From Tribonema minus (taxonomy: Eukaryota > Sar > Xanthophyceae > Tribonematales > Tribonemataceae), in contig JAFCMP010000013.1 of the NCBI GenBank assembly GCA_017506865.1, positions 1,364,001 to 1,428,000 on the forward strand: a DNA stretch of 64,000 nucleotides, in the 5' to 3' direction. Shown here piece after piece: positions 9,250-19,544 of this stretch. The position numbers and the translations under genes were made by a program. Positions within the stretch are counted from its first letter, which is position 1; every line of letters begins with the position of its first letter. The notes below the pieces were generated by a model. It was given only the letters and a program-made list of their open reading frames with translations, was not told the origin of the DNA and did no database searches.

Positions 9250-9252
9250 TCA
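9250..9252 (-). other. In-frame UGA between ORF1 and gag
   Basis: Codon context CAG-UGA-CGU. The reading frame is open on both sides: 360 codons before it and 52 open codons plus the 527-codon gag after it. This is the only interruption in about 940 codons. It is either a readthrough site or a point nonsense mutation. The downstream base is C, as in several readthrough contexts, but the rest of a strong readthrough context is not present. Confidence 0.6.
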
Positions 9253-10332
9253 CTGGTCATAAGCCTCATCTGTGCCCTCAGGATCAAAGGGCACACCACC
9301 CTCATCACCAGATGACTCAGAAGACTCGAGCAGTTGCCTAACTGCCCTCCGTCGCTCTGCCGCTTGTTGCTCAACTGGCTTTCGCGGTATGACGGGCGCG
9401 CTACGTGGCACAACTGGCGAACTTTGCACGACTGGCACGCTACGTGGCACAACTGGCACACGCCGCGCCTTACCACTTGCACCCCGACGCGGCTGCGTCA
9501 CAGGCGATTTATCTGAGGCTTCAGGGGCCCTCGCTGGTGCAGTATAGTATGTGGGAGCCACTAGCCTAGCTGATGGCTTGGAGCTCTGAGGCGTCGGAGC
9601 CGCCGGTGCTACTTCAGGCGCCGCAACTGGGACCCGTGCACCGCGCGTAACCGACGTCTTGGCCGGCTGACTGCGCGCGACCTTAGGTGGGGCCACCGCG
9701 GGCGCAACCAGTGCTGCAACTGGCACTGTGGACTTTGCAGGTGCTGGCGCCGCAGACTTCGCGGGCGCTGCCGGCACAGCTGGCGCGGCTACCGGCACAA
9801 CTGGCGCGGTTGTTGCAGCTGCACGCGGTGTCTTGCGTGGGCTTTTCGTTGGTGCGAGTTTTTTCTCAACAGCTGCACGTGCAAAAGCTTCTTCGCCTTC
9901 TGCTACCTGGGCTTCGCTAAGCATAATGCCCATTGCTGCAAGCTGTTCTCTTTTCTGCCTCAAACGTAACTGCCTTGCCACTATGGCTTCGGCTTCTGAG
10001 CCGCCACCGCCGGGCTCGTCGCTGGACTCAGCGAAATTACGTATAAAAGGAGGTGCGGCACCAGTGACTACTGATTCTGTGGACCGTACCGAGGCAGACG
10101 TGTCGGGCGCGCTGGCACCGACCTGGCTGGGTTGTGCGGACGCTGCCGCGGGCCGGGGAGGGGGGCGTGACGGCTTGTCACCCGAGCTTGGTGCGGGGCG
10201 CGTAGCGGAGCGCTGACCGCCCTTGTTGCTCTTAGCAGCAGTGCTGCCAGCAGGCCTAGCACCGCCACTAACACCTCCGCTGCGGCTTGACCCACTCGTT
10301 GGCTTCTTGGAGCCATGGTCAGTCTTGACCAT
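9250..10332 (-). CDS. ORF1: Pro/Ala/Ser-rich N-terminal part of the gag region
   Basis: 360 codons from ATG 10332. It is low-complexity, basic and rich in Pro, Ala, Ser and Val, with short internal repeats of the VPVVPRS/SPVVPRSAP type near residues 290-315 and an acidic end (ESSESSGDEGG). It stops at TGA 9250-9252, and the same frame is then open through to the gag ORF. It may therefore be the N-terminal domain of a longer Gag made by UGA readthrough, or a gag broken by one nonsense change. I recognise no domain; disorder and nucleic-acid binding are plausible but unproven. Confidence 0.6.
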   Translation of the reverse strand: MVKTDHGSKKPTSGSSRSGGVSGGARPAGSTAAKSNKGGQRSATRPAPSSGDKPSRPPPRPAAASAQPSQVGASAPDTSASVRSTESVVTGAAPPFIRNFAESSDEPGGGGSEAEAIVARQLRLRQKREQLAAMGIMLSEAQVAEGEEAFARAAVEKKLAPTKSPRKTPRAAATTAPVVPVAAPAVPAAPAKSAAPAPAKSTVPVAALVAPAVAPPKVARSQPAKTSVTRGARVPVAAPEVAPAAPTPQSSKPSARLVAPTYYTAPARAPEASDKSPVTQPRRGASGKARRVPVVPRSVPVVQSSPVVPRSAPVIPRKPVEQQAAERRRAVRQLLESSESSGDEGGVPFDPEGTDEAYDQ

Positions 10333-11643
10333 TTATGGTGTATCCTGCACACGATTCACGCGCATGAAGCTGAGTGCGACGACAAAACCATGATTTTAAA
10401 TTGTCAGCGCACGAGCCGTCTATGCCCCGCACGCCTCTGCACGAGGTCTGATGCTACTAGGGCACTCTGAACTGCAAGCCAGCCAGTTTGACATAGCAGT
10501 TGTACAGATCGACCGCGTTGTCAATTCTGCAACACAATTGCGGCCGTACAATCATGAAGCAAAATTGCATCGCTTTGCTCTTAAGCTAGACTCCTCTCCC
10601 CCTTCTTTGCAAAAAGCTAGTCATATCAGCTTTAGAGCAAATTACTAAGGAAGAGCATGCGGTAGGGTTTTTATTCTAGTCATAGGCAACCGTTACAGCC
10701 AGAAAAGTGGCAGCGCATGCCCCTTTGTGCGTTTATTCTCGAGACTTCTCGAGTGCAACCACTTAACACTGTCTATGACAAGTCACTACCGTTTCTGTGA
10801 CTTCTGATACACAAGCTATCACGTGTCCCCCCTAAAGGATCTCCGCGCGTTCTCCCGGGAGACTCTGGTGCGTTCGTGACGTGATAGTGTACGGCGCGCA
10901 AGCTGGTGTACACAGCGCGCTACCGCACGGGTCTACCCTCGATGCCCTATATGGGTCCACGTGACCACGTTCATCAACCACAGATGAGCCGCAGAATAAG
11001 GCCAGCTAAATGAAGTTGCATGTTCATTGCTGCTCAGACCCGTGCAGCACGCACTGCGTCGTTGACATCAAGGGGGCGGGTCACGACGTAGCGGTGCACC
11101 ACTACGCCGCCCCGTCATAAGCATTCTAGTGCAGGAACCTAGCGTGATTAACGTTTAACTCGCTTCCCACGGCTGTTCTTTACGTATCGCTTTACGTAAT
11201 CTGGGTCCTCGAAAGGCTTTGACACGATTCGAGCAGTGATACATTGAACAGCGATCACCACGCTGCTGCCCTTGCGGGCGGGGTTAGCACGAGGTAAGGA
11301 CTGTCTTCGGGAGCCAAATTGAAGCGGCTTACCTTGTGATGCTGTCATGAATGCAAACAAGCAAGCTGGAAGAGCAAAACAAGTAGACACGCTTCAGAGA
11401 ACTCAAATGAAATGTTATGCGAAAGGAAACGCGATGCGCTTACCGGATATCTTATTCTGTTGCTGAGAGACGGAAGGCTTGGGGCTGGACGATGGCTGGC
11501 ACAGCAAGGTTCGGGCTTGCTGCTTGCAGGGGGGGTTCTGATGCTGTGCATGCTACTTTGATGTGCCCTTTGGCATGTGACCCAACTAGTTGCACCTGCC
11601 TTCAACTAAGGTCAGGCCAGCTCTCAATCACATGTCAAGGTCT
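10333..11643 (-). other. Retrotransposon 5' leader and unresolved remainder of right LTR
   Basis: This 1.3-kb stretch lies between the shared LTR segment and ORF1. On the minus strand it holds two AATAAA-type signals near 10670-10740, a polypurine run near 10590-10612 like the one beside the left LTR, and a donor-like CAAG/GTAAGC near 11330. A 66-codon basic ORF begins at ATG 11348 (MTASQGKPLQFG) and ends RGKRVKR at 11148. Where the LTR ends and where the primer binding site lies could not be decided. Confidence 0.4.
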
Positions 11644-11732
11644 ACACCGACTACACAGGTCTACTGAGACCTGTGCCAACCTGTGAGGTGTAACTGCCTG
11701 TAACTGTCTGAATACACCCCCAAGCCGTATCA
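11644..11732 (-). repeat. 5' LTR, U3-side 89 bp
   Basis: Perfect copy of positions 1-89, including the 8-bp hairpin (here at 11655-11674). On the minus strand the LTR starts TGATACGG at 11732, which fixes the outer right border of the element. The host flank begins CTTCC at 11733. Confidence 0.9.
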
Positions 11733-13115
11733 CTTCCTATACGCGACCAAGGTGCATGCTGCACAAATTGCAAGCGACCTGCTGGCGTGCCAAGCACTCA
11801 CTCTTTGCTGGTCCACTTCATGTTGTGACTGAGCTTGATGCGCCACCATAAGTGTAGCACGTAATGGCTTTTGCTGTTCGCGGAACCTTCACATCATGAC
11901 CATCACCGATGCAGTCACTTCGACACACCCGGACGTACATAATGCTGCTGGCAACTGTGGCCATGACCATTGCGCTCAGCTGCTTTGTAAAGCAAAGTAA
12001 TAGTTCACAAGTACTACGCCATACACAAACAGTAATGGCGCATGTAGTCTGAGAGGCGTCATTCTAAGTCACGGCAAGAGCGCCAGGCACTACTTGGCAG
12101 GCATGTAGACTTGCTGTGCGCATGACATGATTCGCATTTCGCAGTGATCTCTGCATGGCAACAACCCCCCGCTGGTGCAATGGGGCTGCAACAATCAGTC
12201 TGCTGACAGCACTCTAAGAGCACGGCGCGAGCGCAATCCAAAAAGATGAATGTGCTGATGGTGCTTCCACATCAGACGCTCGATCACGCGTGCACAAATG
12301 CTGCATGCATGGTCTCTTACCTGCTGTCCAATACCATACAGCTTTTGACGCTGCATGCGCAAAGTAGCACCTGCACATGCAAGCCGTACGCACCCGTATG
12401 CGCAACACCAACGACTCTGGCGCAGTATGCTCACAAGCGGTGCACAACAACTACATGCGCTGAACACGCAGGGTGACATCGCATATTGCACCGTTGTGCA
12501 AGCCAGTGCATGCATGCCGTACGCGCACAACTACTGACTCTGGTGCAGTGTAGAAGTACACAAAGCAATGCACAACGTCTACCGCGCGGGGAACACGCAA
12601 GGCGGGTGCAACTAGCGAGTGCGCTGGTCAACTCGAACATACACATCAATGCATGCGCAGCAAGCACTGCAGCCGTAGCAAGCGGGCAGAGCAGCGCAAG
12701 TAGAGGCCGACACCCGTGCGCGCGCGCGTTGCATGCAGAAATAAAAACAACAGTCAGAGTCGCCATTCCTCATTTTCCGCGGGGCACAGCAATCTCTCTC
12801 TTGCTCTCTCTCTCTCTCGGCGCACATGATAATCACACAGCAATGACATATACCACCCGATGCGCACGCGGGCGCAGGATCGCGCTCGCCGCGGCCGGGC
12901 CGCGTACGCGCCAACAACGCCTACGCACGCAAGCACAAATATACGTACCCTCTTGCCTCAGCCGCAGGCCGTGGCGGACGGCCGCTACCCCTCCTTACAT
13001 GCCCCGCCCCCCCCCCAATGGCGGCGGGTCCCTGGCCGGGGGGGGGGCGGGGGGGGGGAGGAGGGGGGGGGGCAGCTGTGCGGTTGAAGCGCTGACGCGG
13101 CGCGCGCGCGGGGGC
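11733..13115. other. Intergenic DNA between retrotransposon and EGF-like gene
   Basis: No gene supported. The region has a diverged tandem duplication (about 12378-12430 and 12505-12550, sharing GCCGTACGC and GACTCTGG), a CT dinucleotide tract at about 12792-12820, and long G/C homopolymer runs at about 13005-13073 just beyond the stop of the minus-strand EGF-like gene. The plus-strand open frame here has alternating low-complexity composition and is read as chance. Confidence 0.5.
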
Positions 13116-14402
13116 TCATACGAGCGCCGTCTGCTCGCCGCAGGCCAGGCCGACGAAGCCGTCGAAGCACTGGCACTCCCCCGAGGTGTAGTCGCACTTG
13201 CCGCGCCCGCCGCAGGTGTACGCAGTGTTGACGTGCGTGGCAGTGCTACTGAGATACTTGGTGTCAATGACTCTGGCGTAGCCGTAGCTGCCAGTGGTGC
13301 GGGCATTTGTGAGCGCGAGCGCACTCTCCTGTATGCCTGCGAGTCGGGGCGTGCAGCCCTCGAGGCACTCCTTCCACTCCACCTCGAGCAGGTTCTGCTT
13401 CCCCTGGACGTTCTTGCCGCTGAACTTGACATAGATGCCAACACCAGCATTAAGATCGGTGACGGTAGGAGCGAGAGGAGAGCCGCTGAGAGTCCAGTAA
13501 GTATTGGCATTCCAAGTCGGCATGCCAAGAGTGGCGACTACGTCCACTGTGTCGATGACGCCGCCGGGCAGCGCCTCTAAGGCTGTCTTGACGTCAGTTG
13601 CGAGAGTGGTCGCGGCAGCGCCCAAGTCAATGGTGATGGGGCCAGTCGTGAGCCGCTCGCCGGTCAGAGTGGTGAAGGTGAGCGCAAACTCCGCATCACT
13701 TACACCGTCCGCTGCCAGAAAGTTTGCAGTGGCTGAGCCGGGGTCGGCGATGAGCAAAATACTTTGCACTTGATCGCCATTGGTGTCCATGACGTCGTCG
13801 CCCTTTGGGCAGCTGCGCTTGCCGCAGTCGACTCCTTCCCACTCCGCATCGCAGACGCAGAGCCGGGTCCTCTCGTTGTCCCAGTTGTAGTAGGTGAAGG
13901 TCTCCGCGTCGTTGCCGTTGCTGTCGCCAAGGAAGGTGTCCAACAGTTGGGTTGCAGAGCCTACGTTGACGCCGTATGGTACGTCGTTGGCGAATAAGCA
14001 ACGGCCGTGCCCGGAGCAGTCGTTGCCGTCCTTGTCCATCGGGCAGGACATACGCCCGCAGGCCTTGCCCTCGTACCCCGCGAAGCAGTTGCACTCGCCG
14101 CTGGTGCGGTCGCAGATGCCCTTGTTGGCGCACTCTGCGTACTGATGGTGCTCGCCTCCGCTGCCTGGCGCATCTGCCCAAGCAATCTCGTAGGGGCACG
14201 TCCGCTCCGCGCAGTCTCCTGCCTCGCCTGCCATCTCACCACTTTGCCAGTTAGGATAGCAGTAGCACGCGGCTGACGCCCCTGCGCTGCAGCTGCCGTG
14301 GCCCGAGCAGGCATTAGGACAGCACCCTCCCGCTGCAAGCACTACGGTGTTGATTCCCAAGATGGCCGCGGCCAGTGCAACCGCTGCTGCCCTCCTCGAC
14401 AT
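13116..14402 (-). CDS. Secreted EGF-like repeat protein A
   Basis: 428 residues, one exon, ending in TGA. A signal peptide is evident: basic MSRR then a hydrophobic stretch up to LAAGG. Cys-rich EGF-like modules follow: CCPNACSGHGSC, the CAERTCPYEIAWAD motif, CANKGICDRTSGECNCFAGYEG, CSGHGRC, and CVCDAEWEGVDCGKRSCPKGDD. A cysteine-poor, Thr/Ala-rich middle (about residues 210-370) is probably beta-structured. A final EGF-like module (CGGRGKCDYTSGECQCFDG) ends LACGEQTALV. Proteins with this CSGHG plus CPxGxAWxD architecture are common in stramenopile algae; their roles are mostly unknown, presumably cell surface or extracellular. It is a paralog of the divergent gene at 14786-17053. Confidence 0.88.
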   Translation of the reverse strand: MSRRAAAVALAAAILGINTVVLAAGGCCPNACSGHGSCSAGASAACYCYPNWQSGEMAGEAGDCAERTCPYEIAWADAPGSGGEHHQYAECANKGICDRTSGECNCFAGYEGKACGRMSCPMDKDGNDCSGHGRCLFANDVPYGVNVGSATQLLDTFLGDSNGNDAETFTYYNWDNERTRLCVCDAEWEGVDCGKRSCPKGDDVMDTNGDQVQSILLIADPGSATANFLAADGVSDAEFALTFTTLTGERLTTGPITIDLGAAATTLATDVKTALEALPGGVIDTVDVVATLGMPTWNANTYWTLSGSPLAPTVTDLNAGVGIYVKFSGKNVQGKQNLLEVEWKECLEGCTPRLAGIQESALALTNARTTGSYGYARVIDTKYLSSTATHVNTAYTCGGRGKCDYTSGECQCFDGFVGLACGEQTALV

Positions 14403-14735
14403 TGCTGTTGTGAATTGCTGTGTATGCCAACTCGCTCTATGTACGTGTAGCTAGCTACCCAGCAGCAACAAGCAGCACCTGCCTCGCCCGCCTTGCTCAG
14501 TTGCCCCTGTCTACTGCGCCTTGCTGCTCTGTTCGTGCAAACGGTGCTTTGGTGTAGGCTGTCTCTGTGTGTCTGAGCCGTTATCTTGCAAATCGGTTTG
14601 GCAGTTTTTTCACCCGCCGGCCGTTACCGCTGTTTTGAGAGCCGTTGCACTCGAGTGAACACACAGAGCAGTAGGCAAGCAGGCTGCTGGTAGTTGGCGA
14701 GCAGGCGAGGGTGATAGTGAGTAGTTGGTGGTGGA

Positions 14736-14780
<45 letters not shown>

Positions 14781-14785
14781 CAACC
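14403..14785. promoter_or_regulatory. Shared divergent promoter of the two EGF-like genes
   Basis: 383 bp separate the two ATGs, so both genes must be driven from here. The right end, in the 5' leader of the plus-strand gene, contains an AGC/CAG trinucleotide run at about 14741-14779 immediately before GCAACC-ATG-ATG. No clear TATA element was identified. Confidence 0.6.
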
Positions 14786-17053
14786 ATGATGACCCGGCGA
14801 AAGTCTTTAGTGTTCAAAGCTCTGGCAGTGTTGGCGGTGCTAGCAACGGTGGCAGCGGAGTGCCCCAATGCTTGCTCAGGGCACGGCACCTGCAACACTC
14901 ATGACGAGTGTGATTGCTACACGGGCTACATGGCCAACGATTGCTCTCAGCGCATCTGCCCGTTCGGCAACGCACATGTAGATGGCGGCAAGGGCGACCT
15001 AGACGGCGACAACGTCTTCGACGGCACAACCTTAGTGATCAAAACCTCGCAGATGTACCCCGCGGGCACGGTCGAGGGCATAGCAGCGGTCGACTACGAC
15101 GCGGCACATTTTTACATGGAGTGCTCAAACAAAGGGCTGTGCGACCGCAGCTCGGGCACTTGCAAGTGCTTCCCAGCATACGAGGGGCATGCCTGCCAGC
15201 GGGCCTCTTGCCCGGTGGTGGGGGGGAAGGCTTGCGGGGGGCACGGCGTCTGCAGGACGGTGCGGGAGCTGGTCGAGGACGACTACAGCAACGACTACGA
15301 GCTTTGGGACGCGGATGTGGGCATGGGCTGTGCCTGCGACGCCGGCTACTCCGGCTACGACTGCTCCCAGCGGCACTGCCCCATCGGCGTCGACCCCCTC
15401 TACGCGGACGAGCCAGAGATTAACCCACGCTACCCCATGTGGAACTTCCGCTTCTCCGGCGGAAGCCCTTTTGACCACACATCTGGCAGCTTCCGCGTCA
15501 AGTTCTACGACGCCTACGGAGAGGACTGGGTCACTTCGCCCATCACATTTGGAGATGACCCTGTTCTCACTGGAACGGCGTTGGCGACCGCGCTCCAAGC
15601 GCTCAGCAATGATGTAACCGATTCCCACACCACCTGCGACGGTTCATATCCCAGCAACGATGCGCTGTTCAAGTGCTCCTTCAAGCACAACTTCGGCTCC
15701 CACAGGGTTCCAGAGCTCATCACCATGGACGACGACGGCCACTCCACGGTCGCCACAGGCATCACCACGTACGTGTACGACACGGGCATCATAGGCGGGT
15801 CCGCGGACCAGTTCGGCCAGCTCTGCGACGGCGTCACCGCTACGGTGATTCCGGCTGTGTCGCAAATCACCCTCACACTCACCAACGCTGCCGCCGGCAG
15901 CTTCACCCTCACTCTCGGCCAGACGACGGTCACCATCGAAGCGGCTGATACTACTGCGACTGTGGACACAAAACTGACGACCGCTAGTGTGGGTCATGGG
16001 ACCACGGGCGGCTCAGCTGGCGCTTGGATCATCCCATTGACCCCCAGCTTGGGAGTACTACCGACCTACGACATCAGCGGCGTGACCGCCACGGCCAACA
16101 CCGTCGCAACGATGGCCATGACCCTCGCGTACAAGACGAGCGTGCTGGAGACCGACGCCAGCCTGTACCTCCACGCCGGCAGCGCGGCGCAGACGGTGCT
16201 GCTGCAGAAGTGCCTCGGCGACGCGGACGGCAACCCCGACAACGACGTCGACGCGCAGCTCTGGGACTACGGCACCAACATGGCCGGCAGCGACCCCGCC
16301 GACATTGCGCTCGCGCACCCGCACCTCATCAAGCTCATCAGCCGGGGCGTCCCAACCAACCCGTACACGACCGCCATCCTCTACTGGGACAACACGCTGA
16401 AGGTCTTCAAGGTGCTCACGGCCGTCGGCGCGGCCGACGGCACGCTGTACGACTGGACGGCCGCTGCCTTGACCACCGCGCCGCCCACGTTCTACGTCGG
16501 CGCCACGAACGGCGTCGTGACGCGCGTGTTCAAGGACGCCGCGTCGTGGGACAGCACCAACCACCTCTGGACGTACGCGGCCACCACCAACGCCGCGGTC
16601 TCCATCGCCACGGCAGCTCAGTACACCAGCGTCGTGACGACGTCCGTCGACGCGAGCTGCGCCGCGGACGCGCTCGCGGACAACCACTACAGCCTGCTCC
16701 CCACCCTCGACGACCACGCGTGCCTCAGCAAGGGCGACCTCGTCATCGTGCCCGCCGCGCAAGCCGCGACCGCCGCCCTCACCACCCCCGCCGCCGTCGC
16801 CAACACCGCGGAGCTGCGGCGCGTCGTCAAGGTGGACGGCACGCGCGTCACGCTCGACCGGCCGATCCACTTCGCCGCCGCGGGGAGCACTTACCTCTTC
16901 AAGTTCACGCCGGACCCGCAGGGCGACTTCGTGTACAACTACGCCGTCGAGTGCGCGGGGCGCGGCCTCTGCGACGCGACCGCGGGCCTGTGCCAGTGCT
17001 TCCGCGGCTACACGGGGCCGGCGTGCGACATCCAGAGCGCGCTCGTCGTATAG
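14786..17053 (+). CDS. Secreted EGF-like repeat protein B
   Basis: 755 residues from ATG 14786 to TAG. I chose this start over the upstream in-frame ATG at 14711 because that one would add a poly-Ser run encoded by the CAG repeat in front of the signal peptide (MMTRRKS followed by a hydrophobic stretch to VAA). EGF-like modules: CPNACSGHGTCNTHDECDCYTG, CSQRICPFGNAHVD, CSNKGLCDRSSGTCKCFP, CGGHGVC, CACDAGYSGYDCSQRHCPIG. A 500-residue cysteine-poor, Thr/Ala/Asp-rich middle follows, then a terminal module (CAGRGLCDATAGLCQCFRG) ending IQSALVV. This mirrors protein A, whose end is EQTALV. Likely extracellular or wall-associated; function unknown. Confidence 0.88.
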   Translation: MMTRRKSLVFKALAVLAVLATVAAECPNACSGHGTCNTHDECDCYTGYMANDCSQRICPFGNAHVDGGKGDLDGDNVFDGTTLVIKTSQMYPAGTVEGIAAVDYDAAHFYMECSNKGLCDRSSGTCKCFPAYEGHACQRASCPVVGGKACGGHGVCRTVRELVEDDYSNDYELWDADVGMGCACDAGYSGYDCSQRHCPIGVDPLYADEPEINPRYPMWNFRFSGGSPFDHTSGSFRVKFYDAYGEDWVTSPITFGDDPVLTGTALATALQALSNDVTDSHTTCDGSYPSNDALFKCSFKHNFGSHRVPELITMDDDGHSTVATGITTYVYDTGIIGGSADQFGQLCDGVTATVIPAVSQITLTLTNAAAGSFTLTLGQTTVTIEAADTTATVDTKLTTASVGHGTTGGSAGAWIIPLTPSLGVLPTYDISGVTATANTVATMAMTLAYKTSVLETDASLYLHAGSAAQTVLLQKCLGDADGNPDNDVDAQLWDYGTNMAGSDPADIALAHPHLIKLISRGVPTNPYTTAILYWDNTLKVFKVLTAVGAADGTLYDWTAAALTTAPPTFYVGATNGVVTRVFKDAASWDSTNHLWTYAATTNAAVSIATAAQYTSVVTTSVDASCAADALADNHYSLLPTLDDHACLSKGDLVIVPAAQAATAALTTPAAVANTAELRRVVKVDGTRVTLDRPIHFAAAGSTYLFKFTPDPQGDFVYNYAVECAGRGLCDATAGLCQCFRGYTGPACDIQSALVV

Positions 17054-19544
17054 CGCGCGGCGTCAGCTTCAACTTGAAGTTGCCCCTCCAGCTCTCCCGC
17101 GCGCGCGCGCGCGCGCGGCGGCACCGCTGCCTCGGCGGCGGCGATGCGGCGGCGACGACGGCGGCGCGCGCCGCCGCTGCCGCCGCCGCCGCTGCCGCCG
17201 CCGCTGCCGCCGCCGCTGCCGCTGCCGCCGCCGCGGCGGCGAGACCGCTGCCGCAGCAGCGACAACGGCGGCGGTGGCGGCGACGGCGGCGGGCGCCGCG
17301 GCGACGGCGGCGGGCGCCGCCGCGACGGCGGCGGCGCACGCCGCCGTCGCCGCCGCCGCCGCCGCCGCTGATGCCGCTGCGCTGCCTAGTGCAGCTGCGC
17401 GCCGGAGCGGGGGGGCGGGGGGGAGGGGGGCGCGGCCGTCGCTAGAGGGCTGCGCCCAGTGTACGTATGGGCGCGCGCGCGCGCGGCGCGCATTGTGGCT
17501 CTTCCCAGCCGTGCGCGCCGCGCGCCGCTGCCGCCGGATGTCGTTGCTGCTTGTCTTTTGTGTTAGCTGTGGGGGAAATAAATGTGTGCCTGTGAGCGTC
17601 TTTTCCTTTACGAGCGAACGTGCGAGGCGGCGGTGCGTCTGCGTCTACCTGTGTGCCCTGTGTCTGAGATGCGCGTATGCTGTATGTTTGTACATTGCAG
17701 CACTGGTGCACTTGTGCGCATCGCCTGTACGTGCGGTAGACTGTTCATGCTGCATCTTGTTAGTTCATGAGTAGTATGTAGTCAGAGGGGCGCGCTTGTT
17801 GCAGCTTCATCACTTGTGCGCTTGTGGGCATCTGCATCTTGCTAGTCATTAGTAGCATGTAGTCTGAGCGGCGCGCTCGCCGCAATATGCTTTGCCGCAG
17901 TATGCTTTGCCGCAAAAGATTGCAGCGTTTTGCGCAGCGCCGTGCACGCATGCATATTGTTCGCACATGTTCAAGCTGAGCATGCGCTATGTGTAGATGC
18001 ATTCGCCGCGGCGTGCTAGTCGCATGTGTGCACTGTTCGTAGTGGCTTTGACAGCCGTGCATACATTTGCAGCTGTAGCCTGGCAGCATTGCTTGTGCAT
18101 GAAAGGTGAGCCGGTAGGCTATGCATGTGCACTGCTCTGCATCAGTCCTCAATGTTGCACAAAGACAAAGTTGAAGTGTTTGGCGTGTCCATTGCATTGC
18201 GTGTACCTGAGCTGAAGCATGACATCCAGGTACTATGCCAAAGCTTGAGCTTGCATGCAGTTCTTGAGTTTAAATGGGGCATCAATACGCCCAAGCAACA
18301 TGCATGCGTACTTGTGCATTACCAGAGTAGTGGCGCGCGTACACTGGTTCTGCATGCATTGTGAACTTGTGTGTACATCAGCACCATCACTTCTCGACAA
18401 TGCTCTTGAGCATTCACAAATTTTCAAGGTTTGATTTCTTGTTCAATATTGAGAACATGAGTTTGATAAGGAAGCCTATGAGGTATGTGTGTACATCCTG
18501 CTGCTGACGCGCTGCTGATTCAAGCAGCTGGAAAAGGTTTAGCGAGAAGTGGTTGCTGCTGCAGGTTCCGCGTGCAACAGGTGAAGTGCTCCATGGTGCT
18601 GTCTCACAGTCTCTTGCGTTGAACATCAACATTCCCATCTTGTGTACATGGCATGCAGTGCTGCTCATTTACGCACGCTCTGCAAATGTTACCAATGCGT
18701 GCAAGTTTAGATTGTACAGGCACCAAAGCCAACTTTGGCAGTTGTCATGGCGTCATTGTGTGCTGACTGCCAGCACAGTGCATGTTTTGCCGCGCCTTGC
18801 AGTGACAAGCGCGAGGAGCTGGCAAATGCAACTTAGTGCTGCCTAAGCCACTGTCAATAAGTCGAACATTGTCTCGGGCTAACTTGACAATGCTATGTGA
18901 CACACATACTACGGTGGGCCGCAGATGCATAGGTGGCACAATTCGCAGAAACACGTTGTATGAAACACAAGGTGCTTGTACTGCGAGCACATGAGGTTGC
19001 TGTCTTCTTCAAGCGGTTTAGTAGCACAAACATCCAGCTGCAAAGCGGATCATGACATTTGCATGAAAGCAGCAGTGCTCGGTCGTGTAGCGCAGCCCAT
19101 GTCCGTCGCGTGGGGCACAGTGCAGCTGTAGTGACTTTGTGCATTCGCCTGCCTTTAGGCGGCGCCAGTGGCACTTTCAATATATGTTTGTAAGCTGCTG
19201 GTTTTGAGACAGCGCATAGGCGGAGTGCTGAGCACTGTTGATGACAGAGACAATTGTGTATACAACCTGGCGTGTGAGGCTTGCTTGCCCCCACTGCAAA
19301 AGAACGCAGCAGCTCATGTTGCGGCACGTGAGATGCCAATGCCCTGCTCATGTACATGTCACACATGTGCTTTCGCCAGGCAGTTCCAAAAAAACAAATC
19401 TGCAAGTTTCTCACGGCGCGCGTTTTTTGGCAGTTTCACATGAAGTTGAAGAAGAGAGACAGAGCTTGGGAAAGCTCGCATTATCGCAGGCTGGAGTCGA
19501 GTTCGTCGCAGCAGGGGTGGTAGTCGGCAAGGCTGGTGTGCCAG
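17054..19544. other. Intergenic DNA between EGF-like gene B and the kinesin gene
   Basis: The first 400 bp are extremely GC-rich: an alternating GC run at about 17099-17118 (potential Z-DNA) and long GCC/GGC trinucleotide tracts to about 17370. A possible polyadenylation signal AATAAA sits at 17577-17582. A short diverged tandem repeat is at about 17760-17880 (GTAGTC-GAG-GGCGCGCT twice). The rest is AT-richer with no supported gene. Confidence 0.5.

Larger units (their letters stand above)
1..11732 (-). mobile_element. Ty3/gypsy-type LTR retrotransposon carrying a cytosine DNA methyltransferase
   Basis: An identical 89-bp sequence occurs at 1-89 and 11644-11732. It starts TGATACGG when read on the minus strand, as expected for an LTR 5' end, and the left copy is preceded by a purine-rich tract. 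Between them, minus-strand ORFs run in the order ORF1 (10332-9250), gag (9093-7510), pol (7490-1575) and an integrase C-terminal ORF (1660-332). RT, RNase H, then integrase is the Ty3/gypsy order. Pol opens with a C5-cytosine methyltransferase domain. The element is nearly complete: the rest of the left LTR lies outside the window, and the inner end of the right LTR and the primer binding site could not be located. Identical LTR segments and long open frames point to a recent insertion. Target-site duplication cannot be tested because the left flank is missing. Confidence 0.93.

Noticed and set aside
10068..10352. 94-codon minus-strand ORF overlapping retrotransposon ORF1
   Set aside because: Alternate frame of the Pro/Ala-rich ORF1, without independent support.
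11148..11390. Confident call of a small basic protein in the retrotransposon leader
   Set aside because: Only 66 codons from ATG, probably overlapping LTR or leader signals; mentioned in the leader entry only.
12486..13580. 364-codon plus-strand ORF
   Set aside because: Half of it is antisense to EGF-like gene A, the rest is low-complexity intergenic DNA; no signal or domain.
16058..16870. 270-codon minus-strand ORF opposite EGF-like gene B
   Set aside because: Antisense shadow in GC-rich coding sequence.
16024..17445. 473-codon Arg/His-rich plus-strand frame
   Set aside because: It is an out-of-frame reading of EGF-like gene B plus the GCC/GGC tract downstream.
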